Part shown: positions 26,346 to 34,766 of the stretch, in pieces
Position numbering within the stretch: the stretch's first letter is position 1
Layout: each line of letters starts with the position of its first letter
DNA from: MR-S7 sp000400995
GTDB taxonomy: Bacteria; Pseudomonadota; Gammaproteobacteria; Burkholderiales; Burkholderiaceae_C
Direction of reading: 5' to 3'
Length of the DNA stretch: 64,000 nucleotides
NCBI RefSeq assembly: GCF_045291395.1
Contig: NZ_CP152342.1
Coordinates: 3,596,001-3,660,000 of the forward strand
Translations under genes and position numbers: made by a program
Notes under the pieces: generated by a model
Told to the model about the DNA's origin: nothing
What the model saw: the letters and a program-made list of their open reading frames with translations, nothing else
Databases searched by the model: none

Positions 26346-26792
26346 CTACTTCTTGCGCGCCACTTCCAGCGCCAGCGTGGCCGCACCGTCCATGGAGGCG
26401 CCCAGCCGCGCCTCGCGCCGGCCCAGCGACTGCAGCACCAGGCCCGGCTCCACCGTGGCGCCCACGCGGTAGGGCTTGGCAGGCTTGCCGTCCACGGCGA
26501 TCAGGGCCGCGCCGCCGCCGCTGGCCGTGCCGGACAGCACGCCCAGCAGCACGAAACGGCTGGCCGCCGCGGGCGCCGCGCTGGCCGCGGCCACCACGGG
26601 GTTCGCGCCCAGCAGCCGCGCCAGGGCCTGCGGATCGGCCGCCACGGGCGCGGACGCCGGCGGGGCGAAGGCCGGGCCGGCGGCGGACGCCGACAGCCGC
26701 AGCCCCCAATAGACCGCGCTGGCACCGGCCAGCGCCCAGAGCGCCAGCGTCGCCAGGCGCAGACCCCATGGGCTGTGTGTATTCGTCACCAT
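26346..26792 (-). CDS. gspC: type II secretion protein GspC-like
   Basis: A 148-residue protein with one N-terminal membrane helix (about residues 10-30), an Ala/Pro-rich periplasmic linker, and a small homology-region domain near residues 75-145 (FVLLGVLSGTASGGGAALIAVDGKPAKPYRVG). That is the GspC/PulC HR domain, which links the inner-membrane platform to the GspD secretin. It lacks the C-terminal PDZ or coiled-coil domain of classical GspC. It is divergent from gspG, unusual because gspC normally leads the operon on the same strand. Position and the HR pattern make the call good but not certain. Confidence 0.8.
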   Translation of the reverse strand: MVTNTHSPWGLRLATLALWALAGASAVYWGLRLSASAAGPAFAPPASAPVAADPQALARLLGANPVVAAASAAPAAASRFVLLGVLSGTASGGGAALIAVDGKPAKPYRVGATVEPGLVLQSLGRREARLGASMDGAATLALEVARKK

Positions 26793-26844
26793 CGCGCGAT
26801 TATCATTGACCGGCTATGTCCATCCAGAGCCGCTTCACCCCCTC

Positions 26845-27261
26845 ATGCGCCGCGCCGCCGCCGGCTTCACCCTGATCGAGCTGATGGTGGTGCTGGTCAT
26901 CATCGGCGTGCTGGCCGCGCTCATCGTGCCCAACGTGCTGGACCGCGCCGACGACGCGCGCAGCACTGCCGCACGCACGGACGTCACCAACATCATGCAG
27001 GCGCTCAAGCTCTACCGGCTGGACAACCAGCGCTACCCCACGGCCGAGCAGGGCCTGCAGGCGCTCATCGCCAAGCCCTCTTCCGGCCCCGTGCCCGGCA
27101 ACTGGCGCCCCTACCTGGAAAAGCTGCCCAACGACCCCTGGGGCCGCCCCTACCAGTACCTGAGCCCCGGTATCAAGGGCGAGGTGGACGTGATGTCCTT
27201 CGGCGCGGACGGCCAGTCGGGGGGCGAGGGCAAGGATGCCGACATCGGCAGCTGGCAGTAG
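26845..27261 (+). CDS. gspG: type II secretion major pseudopilin GspG
   Basis: A 138-residue major pseudopilin. The prepilin peptidase site is AAAG-FTLIEL (cut after residue 7), followed by the hydrophobic helix MVVLVIIGVLAALIVPNV. C-terminal GspG features are YRLDNQRYPTAEQGLQALI and the NDPWGRPYQYLSPG calcium-loop region. ATG 26845 gives the short basic leader expected; a TTG 39 bases earlier is in frame but adds non-family residues. The 3' end overlaps gspH by 26 bases. It is the first gene of the plus-strand gsp operon. Confidence 0.95.
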   Translation: MRRAAAGFTLIELMVVLVIIGVLAALIVPNVLDRADDARSTAARTDVTNIMQALKLYRLDNQRYPTAEQGLQALIAKPSSGPVPGNWRPYLEKLPNDPWGRPYQYLSPGIKGEVDVMSFGADGQSGGEGKDADIGSWQ

Positions 27262-27676
27262 GGCCGGCGGCTTCACGCTGCTGGAGCTGCTGGTCGTCAT
27301 CGCCATCATGGCCCTCGCCACCGCCGGCGTGGGCTTGGCCCTGCGCGACAGCGGTGCCACCCAGCTGCAGCGCGAGGGCGAACGCCTGGCCGCGCTGCTG
27401 GAGTCGGCCCGCGCCCAGTCGCGCGCCTCCGGCGCTGCTGTGCGCTGGCGCGCCGATGCGCAGGGCTTCCGCTTCGAAGGGCTGCCCTCCCTGGCCCTGC
27501 CCAGCCGCTGGCTCGACAGCGCCACGGGTGTGCGCGGCCCGGGCGTGCTGTGGCTGGGGCCCGAGCCGCTGATCGGCCCGCAGCAAGTCGTGATCGTGAG
27601 CCCGTCCTACCCGCAGCGCGCCGTGCGCGTGGCCACCGACGGGCTGCACCCCTTCGCGGCGGAGGCGCTGCAGTGA
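27236..27676 (+). CDS. gspH: type II secretion minor pseudopilin GspH
   Basis: A 146-residue pseudopilin with leader MPTSAAGSRAGG-FTLLEL and helix LVVIAIMALATAGVGLAL. The remainder fits the GspH beta-rich domain, ending in the characteristic VRVATDGLHPFAA. It starts inside gspG. A 152-base gap holding a different kind of repeat separates it from gspI. Confidence 0.88.
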   Translation: MPTSAAGSRAGGFTLLELLVVIAIMALATAGVGLALRDSGATQLQREGERLAALLESARAQSRASGAAVRWRADAQGFRFEGLPSLALPSRWLDSATGVRGPGVLWLGPEPLIGPQQVVIVSPSYPQRAVRVATDGLHPFAAEALQ

Positions 27677-27809
27677 AACACCCCCTGTGGCGCTTCGCGC
27701 CTTCCCCGCTCTCGGCTTCGCCGGGCAGGGGGACGCAGCCCTCGCTGCGGGGCGGCCCTTGCTCGGCTGCCCTGGCTTGGGACGCGCCGGTTTCATGGGG
27801 CGCGGGTGA
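27677..27809. repeat. second repeat type between gspH and gspI
   Basis: The stretch contains CACCCCCTGTGGCGCTTCGC, CAGCCCTCGCTGCGGGGCGG, CCTTGCTCGGCTGCCCTGGC and GACGCGCCGGTTTCATGGGG. From memory these blocks match a repeat scattered through Comamonadaceae genomes, unrelated to the AGCGCTTG family. Only one copy is in this window. It pushes gspH and gspI apart in an otherwise tightly packed operon. Confidence 0.6.
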
Positions 27810-27828
27810 TACGCAGCATCGTGGAGAA

Positions 27829-28194
27829 ATGCGCACGCGGCGGCAGGCCGGCTTCACGTTGGTGGAGGTGCTGGTGGCGCTGGCCATCGTCGCCATCGCG
27901 CTCATGGCAGGGCTGCAGGCCACGTCGGCGCTCACGCGCAACGCCGTGCGCCAGACCGACGTGGTGCTGGCCCACCTGTGCGCCGAGAACGAGCTGGCCA
28001 AGGTGCGCCTGTCCAGCCAGATGCCCTCCATCGGCGATGCCCGCCTGGGCTGCGAGCAGGCCGGGCAGGCCTACCAGGTGGCGGTGACCGTCTCGCCCAC
28101 GCCCAACCCGCAGTTCCGCCGCGTGGACGCGCAGGTGTTCGACGCGCAGCAGCTCCCGGTGCTGAAACTCTCCACCATCGTGGGCCGCTACTGA
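27829..28194 (+). CDS. gspI: type II secretion minor pseudopilin GspI
   Basis: A 121-residue pseudopilin with leader MRTRRQAG-FTLVEV and helix LVALAIVAIALMAGLQATSAL. The NELAKVRL segment and the C-terminal VFDAQQLPVLKLSTIV fit GspI. ATG 27829 follows GGAG at 27823-27826, very close. GspI starts assembly of the GspI-J-K tip complex of the pseudopilus. One base separates it from gspJ. Confidence 0.9.
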   Translation: MRTRRQAGFTLVEVLVALAIVAIALMAGLQATSALTRNAVRQTDVVLAHLCAENELAKVRLSSQMPSIGDARLGCEQAGQAYQVAVTVSPTPNPQFRRVDAQVFDAQQLPVLKLSTIVGRY

Positions 28195-28195
28195 C

Positions 28196-28870
28196 ATGCG
28201 CAGCAGCACCCACCCACGCGGCTTCACGCTCGTCGAGCTGCTCGTGGCCATCTCCGTCATGGCGCTGCTGGCCCTGGTGAGCTGGCGCGGCCTGGACGGC
28301 ATGGTGCGCTCGCAGGAGCGCACGCGCGCGCATGCCGACCAGGTGCTGGCGCTGCAGACCGTGCTGGCGCAGTGGGCCGCCGACCTGGACGCGCTGCAGG
28401 CCATCGACCACACGGAGCCGCTCGCCTGGGACGGGCAGGCGCTGCGCCTCACGCGCCGCGGCACGCGCGCGCCGCAGGAGGGCGCCGTCGTCGTCGCCTG
28501 GGCCTTGCGCTCGGGCCAATGGCTGCGCTGGCAGTCGCTGCCCGTGCGTACCCGCGCCGAATGGCAGGAGGCCTGGCAGCGCGCCGCCCAGTGGGCGCGC
28601 ACCCCGGGCGAAGCCGAGCGCCGCCTGGAAACCGTGCTGATGCCGCTGCAGAACTGGCAGCTTTTCTACTACCGTGGCGGCGCCTGGGCCAACGCCCTGT
28701 CCAGCGCGGCCAGCGCCGGCACGCCGCGCACGGCGGGCGGGCTCACCGAGGCGGCCGCGAGCATTCCCGAAGGCGTGCGCGTGCAGCTCACGCTGCCGCC
28801 GGGCGGCGCGGTGGCGGGCGTGGTCACGCGCGACTGGGTCAGCCCGCTGCAGGGCGGAGGCAAGTCATGA
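28196..28870 (+). CDS. gspJ: type II secretion minor pseudopilin GspJ
   Basis: A 224-residue pseudopilin with leader MRSSTHPRG-FTLVEL and helix LVAISVMALLALVSWRGLDG. The long C-terminal domain contains RLETVLMPLQNWQLFYYRGGAW and VRVQLTLPPG, characteristic of GspJ. The stop overlaps the gspK start (ATGA). Confidence 0.92.
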   Translation: MRSSTHPRGFTLVELLVAISVMALLALVSWRGLDGMVRSQERTRAHADQVLALQTVLAQWAADLDALQAIDHTEPLAWDGQALRLTRRGTRAPQEGAVVVAWALRSGQWLRWQSLPVRTRAEWQEAWQRAAQWARTPGEAERRLETVLMPLQNWQLFYYRGGAWANALSSAASAGTPRTAGGLTEAAASIPEGVRVQLTLPPGGAVAGVVTRDWVSPLQGGGKS

Positions 28871-29859
28871 GGCAGCGCGGCGCCGCACTGCTCGCGGCCA
28901 TGCTGACGGTGACGCTGGTGGCCGCCTTCGCCGCGTCCGCCATGTGGCGGCAGTGGCGTGCCATCGAGGTGGAGACAGCCGAGCGCGCGCGCGTGCAGTC
29001 GGCCTGGATCCTCGTGGGCGCGCTGGACTGGGCGCGCCTGATCCTGCGCGAGGACTCGCTCGCGCGCGGCGGCGACGGCACCGACAACCTCACCGAGCCC
29101 TGGTCCGTGCCGCTGGAGGAAGCGCGCCTGTCCACCTTCCTGGCCGCCGAGCGCGGCGTGGCCCAGGTGCAGGACGCGAGCACCGACACGACCAACGCCT
29201 TCCTGGCCGGCAGCATCGCCGACATGCAGGCCCGGCTGAACCTGCGCAACCTGGTGGACACCGGCGCGGCCGGCGGCGGCCAGGTCAACGCCGTGGCGCG
29301 GCGCCAGTTCGCGCGCCTGTTCGACTATCTGGGCCTGCCTCAGCAGCAGCTCGTCGCCCTGGCCGTGCAGCTGCAGCGCGCGCTGGCCGAGGGCGGCGAC
29401 GCGCGCGCCGCGCCGCTGCTGCCGCAGAACGTGGAACAGCTCGGCTGGCTGGGCCTGCCGCAGGAAACCGTGGCCGCCCTGGCCCCCCACGTCACGCTGC
29501 TGCCCGTGGCCACCAAGGTCAACCTGAACACCGCCAGCGCCATCGTGCTGTGGGCCAGCGCCGACGGGCTGGACATGGCCGACGCGCAGCGCCTCGTGCA
29601 GGCGCGCGACGCGCAGCACTTCCGCAGCGAATCGGACGCAGCGCGCCTCATCGGCGAGGGCAGCGGCGGCGACGGCGCGCGCATCGGCACCGCCACGCAC
29701 ACCGTGGCGTCCAGCTATTTCGAGGTGCGCGGGCGCCTGCGGCTGGACTCGGCCGTGGTGGAGGAGCGCTCGCTCGTCCTCAAGCAGCGCGGGGAGGTGC
29801 TCACGCTGTGGCGCGAGCGCGGCAGCCTGCTGCAGGCCGCCACGGCGCCGGCGCGCTGA
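28867..29859 (+). CDS. gspK: type II secretion minor pseudopilin GspK
   Basis: A 330-residue large minor pseudopilin capping the pseudopilus. The N-terminus MRQRGAALLAAMLTVTLVAAFA lacks the usual phenylalanine after the glycine, as is normal for GspK (RG-AALL). The helix-hairpin-helix part VNLNTASAIVLWASADG lies near residues 218-234. It is coupled to gspJ; 42 bases separate it from gspL. Confidence 0.92.
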   Translation: MRQRGAALLAAMLTVTLVAAFAASAMWRQWRAIEVETAERARVQSAWILVGALDWARLILREDSLARGGDGTDNLTEPWSVPLEEARLSTFLAAERGVAQVQDASTDTTNAFLAGSIADMQARLNLRNLVDTGAAGGGQVNAVARRQFARLFDYLGLPQQQLVALAVQLQRALAEGGDARAAPLLPQNVEQLGWLGLPQETVAALAPHVTLLPVATKVNLNTASAIVLWASADGLDMADAQRLVQARDAQHFRSESDAARLIGEGSGGDGARIGTATHTVASSYFEVRGRLRLDSAVVEERSLVLKQRGEVLTLWRERGSLLQAATAPAR

Positions 29860-29901
29860 GGCGTCACCCCGGCCCCCTACAATGCCCCGCGAAATCCATC
29901 C

Positions 29902-31134
29902 ATGAGCACCCTCGTCCTCACCCTGCCCCTGGGCTCGCCGGAGCCCGCCGCCGAGTACGGCTACACGCTCACGGCCGACGGCCACACCGCCACCCGCCAT
30001 GCCAGCGCCCCCGCGGCCCTGCTGCCCGACCCGGGCCGGGCCGGCGAGACCGTGGCCGTGGTGCCTGCGCGCGCGCTGTCGTGGCAGCGCGTGACGCTGC
30101 CCCAGGGCGCGCTATCCCAGGCGCCGCGCCTGCGCGCCATCCTCGAAGGACTGCTGGAAGAGCACCTGCTCGACGATCCCGCGCTGCTGCACTTCGCGCT
30201 GCAGCCCGGCGCCGTCAGCGGCACGCCGGCCTGGGTCGCCGTGTGCGACCGCGCCTGGCTGCGCGGCGCGCTGCAGGCGCTGGAGGCGGCCGGTCGCCCC
30301 GTGGACCGCGTGGTGCCCGAGGTGGCCCCCGGCCCCACGGCCAGCGGCCAAGTGGAATGCACCGTGCTCGGCACGCCCGAGGACGCGCTGGCCGTGCTCT
30401 GCGGCCACGGTCCGCACCAGGCCGTGGCCGTGCTGCCGCTCGCCTCGGCCCCCGCGCTGCTGCCGCCCGCTGGCGGCGATGCCGATCCTGCGCCCGTGCG
30501 CGCCGAGCCCGCCGTGGCCGCGCTGGCCGAGCGCGTGCTGGGCCGCCCCGTGCAGATCCAGACGGCCAGCCAGCGCATGCTCGATGCGGCGCGCGGCGAC
30601 TGGGACCTGGCCCAGTTCGACCTGGCCAGCAGCGGCCGCACCCGCGCGCTGCGCAAGCTGGGCAGCGCCGCCAACACCTTCCTGCGCGCGCCGCAGTGGC
30701 GCGCCGCGCGCTGGGCCCTGGGCCTGGCCGTGGCGGTGCAGGTGGTGGGCCTCAACGCCTGGGCCTGGCAGGAGCGCCAGGCGCTCGCGGCCAAGCAGGC
30801 CGGCGTGCGCGGCGCGCTCACCCAGACCTTTGCGCACGTGAAGGTGGTGGTGGACGCGCCGGTGCAGATGGAGCGCGAGCTGGCCCAACTGCGCCAGGCC
30901 GCCGGCAGCATGGCGCCACGCGACCTGGAGCCGCTGATGGCCGCCGCGGCCGGCGCCCTGCCCGCATCGCGCATGCCCGCGCAGATCGAATACGCCAGCG
31001 GCGAGCTGCGCCTGCGCGGCATGGCGCTGGCGCCCGAAGAACTCACGGCCCTGAACCAGGCCTTGGCCGCCCAGGGCTTCTCGGCCCGCATGCAGGACGA
31101 AGCGCTGCTGGTGCGCGCGGAGGGACAGCCATGA
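29902..31134 (+). CDS. gspL: type II secretion protein GspL
   Basis: A 410-residue platform protein. The N-terminal cytoplasmic actin-like domain (about residues 1-240) binds the GspE ATPase. One membrane helix lies near residues 270-290 (WALGLAVAVQVVGLNAWAW), and a periplasmic ferredoxin-like domain follows and pairs with GspM. The stop overlaps gspM (ATGA). Sequence conservation in GspL is low, so the call rests on architecture and its place between gspK and gspM. Confidence 0.88.
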   Translation: MSTLVLTLPLGSPEPAAEYGYTLTADGHTATRHASAPAALLPDPGRAGETVAVVPARALSWQRVTLPQGALSQAPRLRAILEGLLEEHLLDDPALLHFALQPGAVSGTPAWVAVCDRAWLRGALQALEAAGRPVDRVVPEVAPGPTASGQVECTVLGTPEDALAVLCGHGPHQAVAVLPLASAPALLPPAGGDADPAPVRAEPAVAALAERVLGRPVQIQTASQRMLDAARGDWDLAQFDLASSGRTRALRKLGSAANTFLRAPQWRAARWALGLAVAVQVVGLNAWAWQERQALAAKQAGVRGALTQTFAHVKVVVDAPVQMERELAQLRQAAGSMAPRDLEPLMAAAAGALPASRMPAQIEYASGELRLRGMALAPEELTALNQALAAQGFSARMQDEALLVRAEGQP

Positions 31135-31634
31135 CATCTCCGCTGACCGCGCGGCTGCGCACGCACTGGGCCACGCTCGCACCGCGCGAGCAGGCGCTGG
31201 TGCTGGCCGCCACCACCGTCGTCGGCCTGGCCGTGCTGTGGTGGCTGCTGCTGGCGCCCGCGCTGCACACGCTGCGCGAAGCCCCCGCCCGCCATGCCGC
31301 GCTGGACGCGCAACTGCAGCGCATGCACGCGCTGCAGGCCGAGGCGCTGCAGCTCAAGGATGCGCCCCGTGCCCAGGGCGGCGAGGCGCTGCGCACGCTG
31401 CGCGGCACGCTCACCCAGCAGCTCGGCGCGGCGGCGCAGCTGTCCGTGGCCGGCGACCGCGCCACCATCACGCTCAAGGGCGTGCCCGCCGAGGCGCTGG
31501 CGCACTGGCTGGCCCAGGCGCGCGCCGGCGCGCGCGCCGTGCCGCTGGAGGCACGCCTGGTGCGCACCGCCGGCGCGCCGGACACGCCCGCGCGCTGGGA
31601 CGGCACGCTGGTGCTGGCCCTGCCCGCCGAATAG
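31131..31634 (+). CDS. gspM: type II secretion protein GspM
   Basis: A 167-residue protein with a short cytoplasmic start, the family motif LAPREQALVLAATTVVGLAVLWWLLLAP (helix about residues 22-42), a coiled-coil-prone stretch and a small periplasmic ferredoxin-like domain. It partners GspL. It is coupled to gspL by a four-base overlap and is followed by gspN after 11 bases. Confidence 0.9.
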   Translation: MTSPLTARLRTHWATLAPREQALVLAATTVVGLAVLWWLLLAPALHTLREAPARHAALDAQLQRMHALQAEALQLKDAPRAQGGEALRTLRGTLTQQLGAAAQLSVAGDRATITLKGVPAEALAHWLAQARAGARAVPLEARLVRTAGAPDTPARWDGTLVLALPAE

Positions 31635-31645
31635 CCACGACCATC

Positions 31646-32446
31646 ATGTTCCGCCGCTCCGCCCCCTCCTCCGCCCCGCCACGCGCCCCGTGGCCCTGGG
31701 CCGTGGCCGGGCTGGGCCTGGGCGCGCTGGCCACGCTGCTGCTGTGCGCGCCCGCGCACTGGCTGGCCGCGGGCGTCGCGCGCGCCAGCGGCGGGCAGGT
31801 GCTGCTGCAGCAGGCGCGCGGCACGGTGTGGAACGGCTCCGCCCAGTTGGTGCTGACCGGCGGCGCCGACAGCCGCGACCACACGGCCCTGCCCGGGCGG
31901 CTGCACTGGCGGCTGCGCCCGGCCTGGACCGGCGCGCAGGCGCAGCTGTCGGCCGACTGCTGCACCCCCGCGCCGCTGCACCTGCGCGCCACGCCCGGCT
32001 GGGGCCGGCTGCACCTGGCCGTGGCGGACGGCGACAGCCGCTGGCCGGCGGCGGTGCTCAGCGGCCTGGGCACGCCCTGGAACACGGTGCAGCCCCAGGG
32101 CCGCCTGCAGCTGGGCACACAGGGCCTGGCGCTGGAGTGGTCGGCCGGCCGCATGCGCCTGCAGGGGCAGGTGCGGCTGGATGCGCTGGACATGTCCTCG
32201 CGCCTGTCCACGCTGCGCCCCATGGGCAGCTACCGGCTGCAGCTCGCGGGCGGTGAAGCGCCCACGCTGCAGCTCTCGACGCTGGACGGCGCGCTGCTGC
32301 TGTCGGGCAGCGGCCAATGGGTGGGGCAGCGCCTGCGCTTCACCGGCGAGGCCAGCGCCGCGCCGGGGCGCGAGGCCGCGCTCGCCAATCTTCTGAACAT
32401 CATCGGGCGGCGCAGCGGCGCGCGCTCCGTCATCACCGTGGGCTGA
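31646..32446 (+). CDS. gspN: type II secretion protein GspN
   Basis: A 266-residue protein with one N-terminal helix (WAVAGLGLGALATLLLCAPA) and a periplasmic beta-rich domain with GRLHWRLRPAW and a C-terminal GQRLRFTGEASAAPG segment, as in GspN. GspN is present in only some type II systems and its role is not well defined. It ends 5 bases before gspD. Confidence 0.88.
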   Translation: MFRRSAPSSAPPRAPWPWAVAGLGLGALATLLLCAPAHWLAAGVARASGGQVLLQQARGTVWNGSAQLVLTGGADSRDHTALPGRLHWRLRPAWTGAQAQLSADCCTPAPLHLRATPGWGRLHLAVADGDSRWPAAVLSGLGTPWNTVQPQGRLQLGTQGLALEWSAGRMRLQGQVRLDALDMSSRLSTLRPMGSYRLQLAGGEAPTLQLSTLDGALLLSGSGQWVGQRLRFTGEASAAPGREAALANLLNIIGRRSGARSVITVG

Positions 32447-32451
32447 CCCCT

Positions 32452-34766
32452 ATGCATCTTCCACCCCGCCCCCATTCCCTGCGGTTCGCTCTCAATCTCA
32501 TAGCTGCTTGCGCTTGCCTGGTAAGCGCTAGCGGCACAATTCATGCGCAAACTGGCAGTGTGCAGCCGGGCGAGCCGGTGACGCTCAACTTCGCCGGCGC
32601 CGACATCGAGGCCGTGGCGCGCACCATGGCCACCATCACCGGCAAGAACGTGGTGGTGGACCCGCGCGTGAAGGGCCAGCTCTCGCTGGTGACGGAAAAG
32701 GCCGTGCCGCCCCAGGCGGCGTTCCAGCAGTTCCTGGCGGCGCTGCGGCTGCAGGGCTTCACGGTGGTGGAGTCGGCGGGCCTGTACAAGGTGGTGCCCG
32801 AGGCCGACGCCAAGCTGCAGACCGGCAGCGTGAGCGTGTCGCAGGGCGGCGTGGGCGGCACGCCCTCGGGCGGGCAGATCGTCACGCAGATCTTCAAGCT
32901 GAACTTCGAGAACGCGGCCAACCTCGTGCCCGTGCTGCGCCCGCTCATCAGCCCGAACAACACCATCAACGTGAACCCCGGCAACAACTCGCTGGTGATC
33001 ACCGACTACGCCGACAACCTGCAGCGCCTGGCGCGCATCGTGGCGGCGATGGACGTTTCCAACGCGAGCGACGTGGAGGTGATCCCGCTGCAGCATGCCG
33101 TCGCCGCCGACCTGGCGCCGCTGGTCTCCCGCCTGGTCGAAGGCGCCGGCACAGCCGCCACCGCCGGCGTGCCGCCGGCCGGTGCGCAGGGCCAGGCGGA
33201 CACCGCGTTCAAGACCACCCTGCTGGCCGAGCCACGCAGCAACGCGCTGATCGTGCGCGCGGCCAACCCGGCGCGCGTGGCGCTGGTGCGCTCGCTGGTG
33301 GCCAAGCTGGACCAGCCGGCCCTGCCGGGCAGCAGCGCGGCCAGCGGCAACATCCACGTGGTCTACCTGAAGAACGCCGACGCGGTGAAGCTCGCCACCA
33401 CGCTGCGCGCCGCCCTGGCGGCCGCCTCGGGCGGCGCCGCCACCGCCGGCGGCACCACGGGCGTGGGCGGCGGGCTGGGCACCGGCCTGTCCGGGGGCTC
33501 ACGCAGACCGGCGGCGGCTCCACGCTGGGGCAAAGCGGCGGCCTGGGCGCGGGCAGCACCAGCGGCGGCCTGGGCACGGGCACCGGCAGCGGCGGCCTGA
33601 ACGGCGGCAACGCCAACCAGCCCTCCACGGGCGGCATGATCCAGGCGGACCCGACCACCAACTCGCTCATCATCACCGCGCCCGAGCCGCAGTACCGCCA
33701 GATCCGCGCGGTGATCGACAAGCTCGACGGCCGCCGCGCGCAGGTGCTCATAGAGAGCCTGATCGTGGAGGTGAGCGCCAACAAGGTGGCCGAGTTCGGC
33801 ATCCAGTGGCAGACCGCCTTCGGCAACTACGGCAGCGGCGCCGTGGGCGTGATCGGCACCAACTCCAGCGTCACCGGCGGCAACATCATCGACCTGGCGG
33901 TGGCCGCCGCCACGGGCAACGCCGCGGGGATTTCCAGCCAGACGCTCGGCAACGGCATGAACGTGGCCATCGCCCCGCGCATCAACGGCAAGTACTACCT
34001 GGGCGCGCTGGCCAACTTCCTGGAGAACACGGGCGACGCCAACGTGCTGTCCACGCCCAACCTGCTGACGCTGGACAACGAGGAAGCGCAGATCATCATC
34101 GGCAACAACGTGCCCTTCCCCACGGGCTCCTACGCCAACACCGGCGGCAACAACGGCGCGGTGAACCCCTTCACCACCGTGGAGCGCAAGGACGTGGGCC
34201 TGATGCTGCGCGTGCGCCCCACGATCAACGAGAACGGCACCGTCAAGCTCACGCTGTACCAGGAAGTCTCCAAGGTCAACGAGGGCACGCTCAAGGACAC
34301 CAACGGCCCCACCACCAGCAAGCGCTCCATCGAGTCCACGGTGATGGTGGACGACGGCAACGTCATCGTGCTCGGCGGCCTGTTGGAAGACAGCTACGCC
34401 CTGGGCCAGGACAAGGTGCCCGTGATGGGCGACCTGCCGGTGGTGGGCGCGCTGTTCCGCAACGAGAACCGCTCGCGCAAGAAGACCAACCTGATGGTCT
34501 TCCTGCGCCCCATGGTGATCCGCGACGCCGCCACCAGCGAGGCGCTGGTGATGGACCGCTACGAGGCCATCCGCGCGCTGCAGCAAGGCACCCAGCCGGC
34601 GCCCAGCGCCGTCATGCGCGCGGTGTCCGATGCGCCCGTGCTGCCGCCGCTGCGCCCGGGCGCCGGACCCGCGCCGCTGGCCCCCGTGGTGCCCGCGCCC
34701 CCGCCCGCCCCGCCCCGCCCCGCCGCCCAGCCCCTGGTGGGCGGCGAAGCGGGCGGGCTGCAGTGA
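32452..34766 (+). pseudogene. gspD: type II secretin GspD, split by a single-base frameshift
   Basis: This is the outer-membrane secretin gene. A signal peptide ends at IHA-Q (about residue 32), then N0-N3 domains (LNFAGADIEAVARTMATITG; VIPLQHAVAADLAPL), a Gly/Ser-rich insert, and the secretin core with VPFPTGSY and VDDGNVIVLGGLLEDS. The frame breaks at the G5 run 33493-33497: upstream it runs into a stop at 33600, and the core continues in the -1 frame. One extra G would restore a 771-residue protein (2315+1 bases is a multiple of three). All downstream gsp genes look intact, so a sequencing error or recent mutation is likely. The signal peptide is encoded by a repeat copy. Confidence 0.9.
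32490..32552. repeat. dispersed palindromic repeat encoding the GspD signal peptide
   Basis: CATAGCTGCTTGCGCTTGCC then TGGTAAGCGCTAGCGGCACAA, a clear family copy read in frame as residues about 14-33 of GspD, including the hydrophobic core and the cleavage site. Confidence 0.8.

Noticed and set aside
26243..26809. Plus-strand 188-residue frame opposite gspC
   Set aside because: Its composition is Pro/Arg/Ala low-complexity, and the minus-strand frame shows a membrane helix and a GspC domain.
33490..33500. Programmed -1 ribosomal frameshift in gspD
   Set aside because: The site lacks a proper slippery heptamer (only five G, TCC GGG GGC), and a secretin needs full-length product in quantity. 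A base loss is simpler, though slippage is not excluded.
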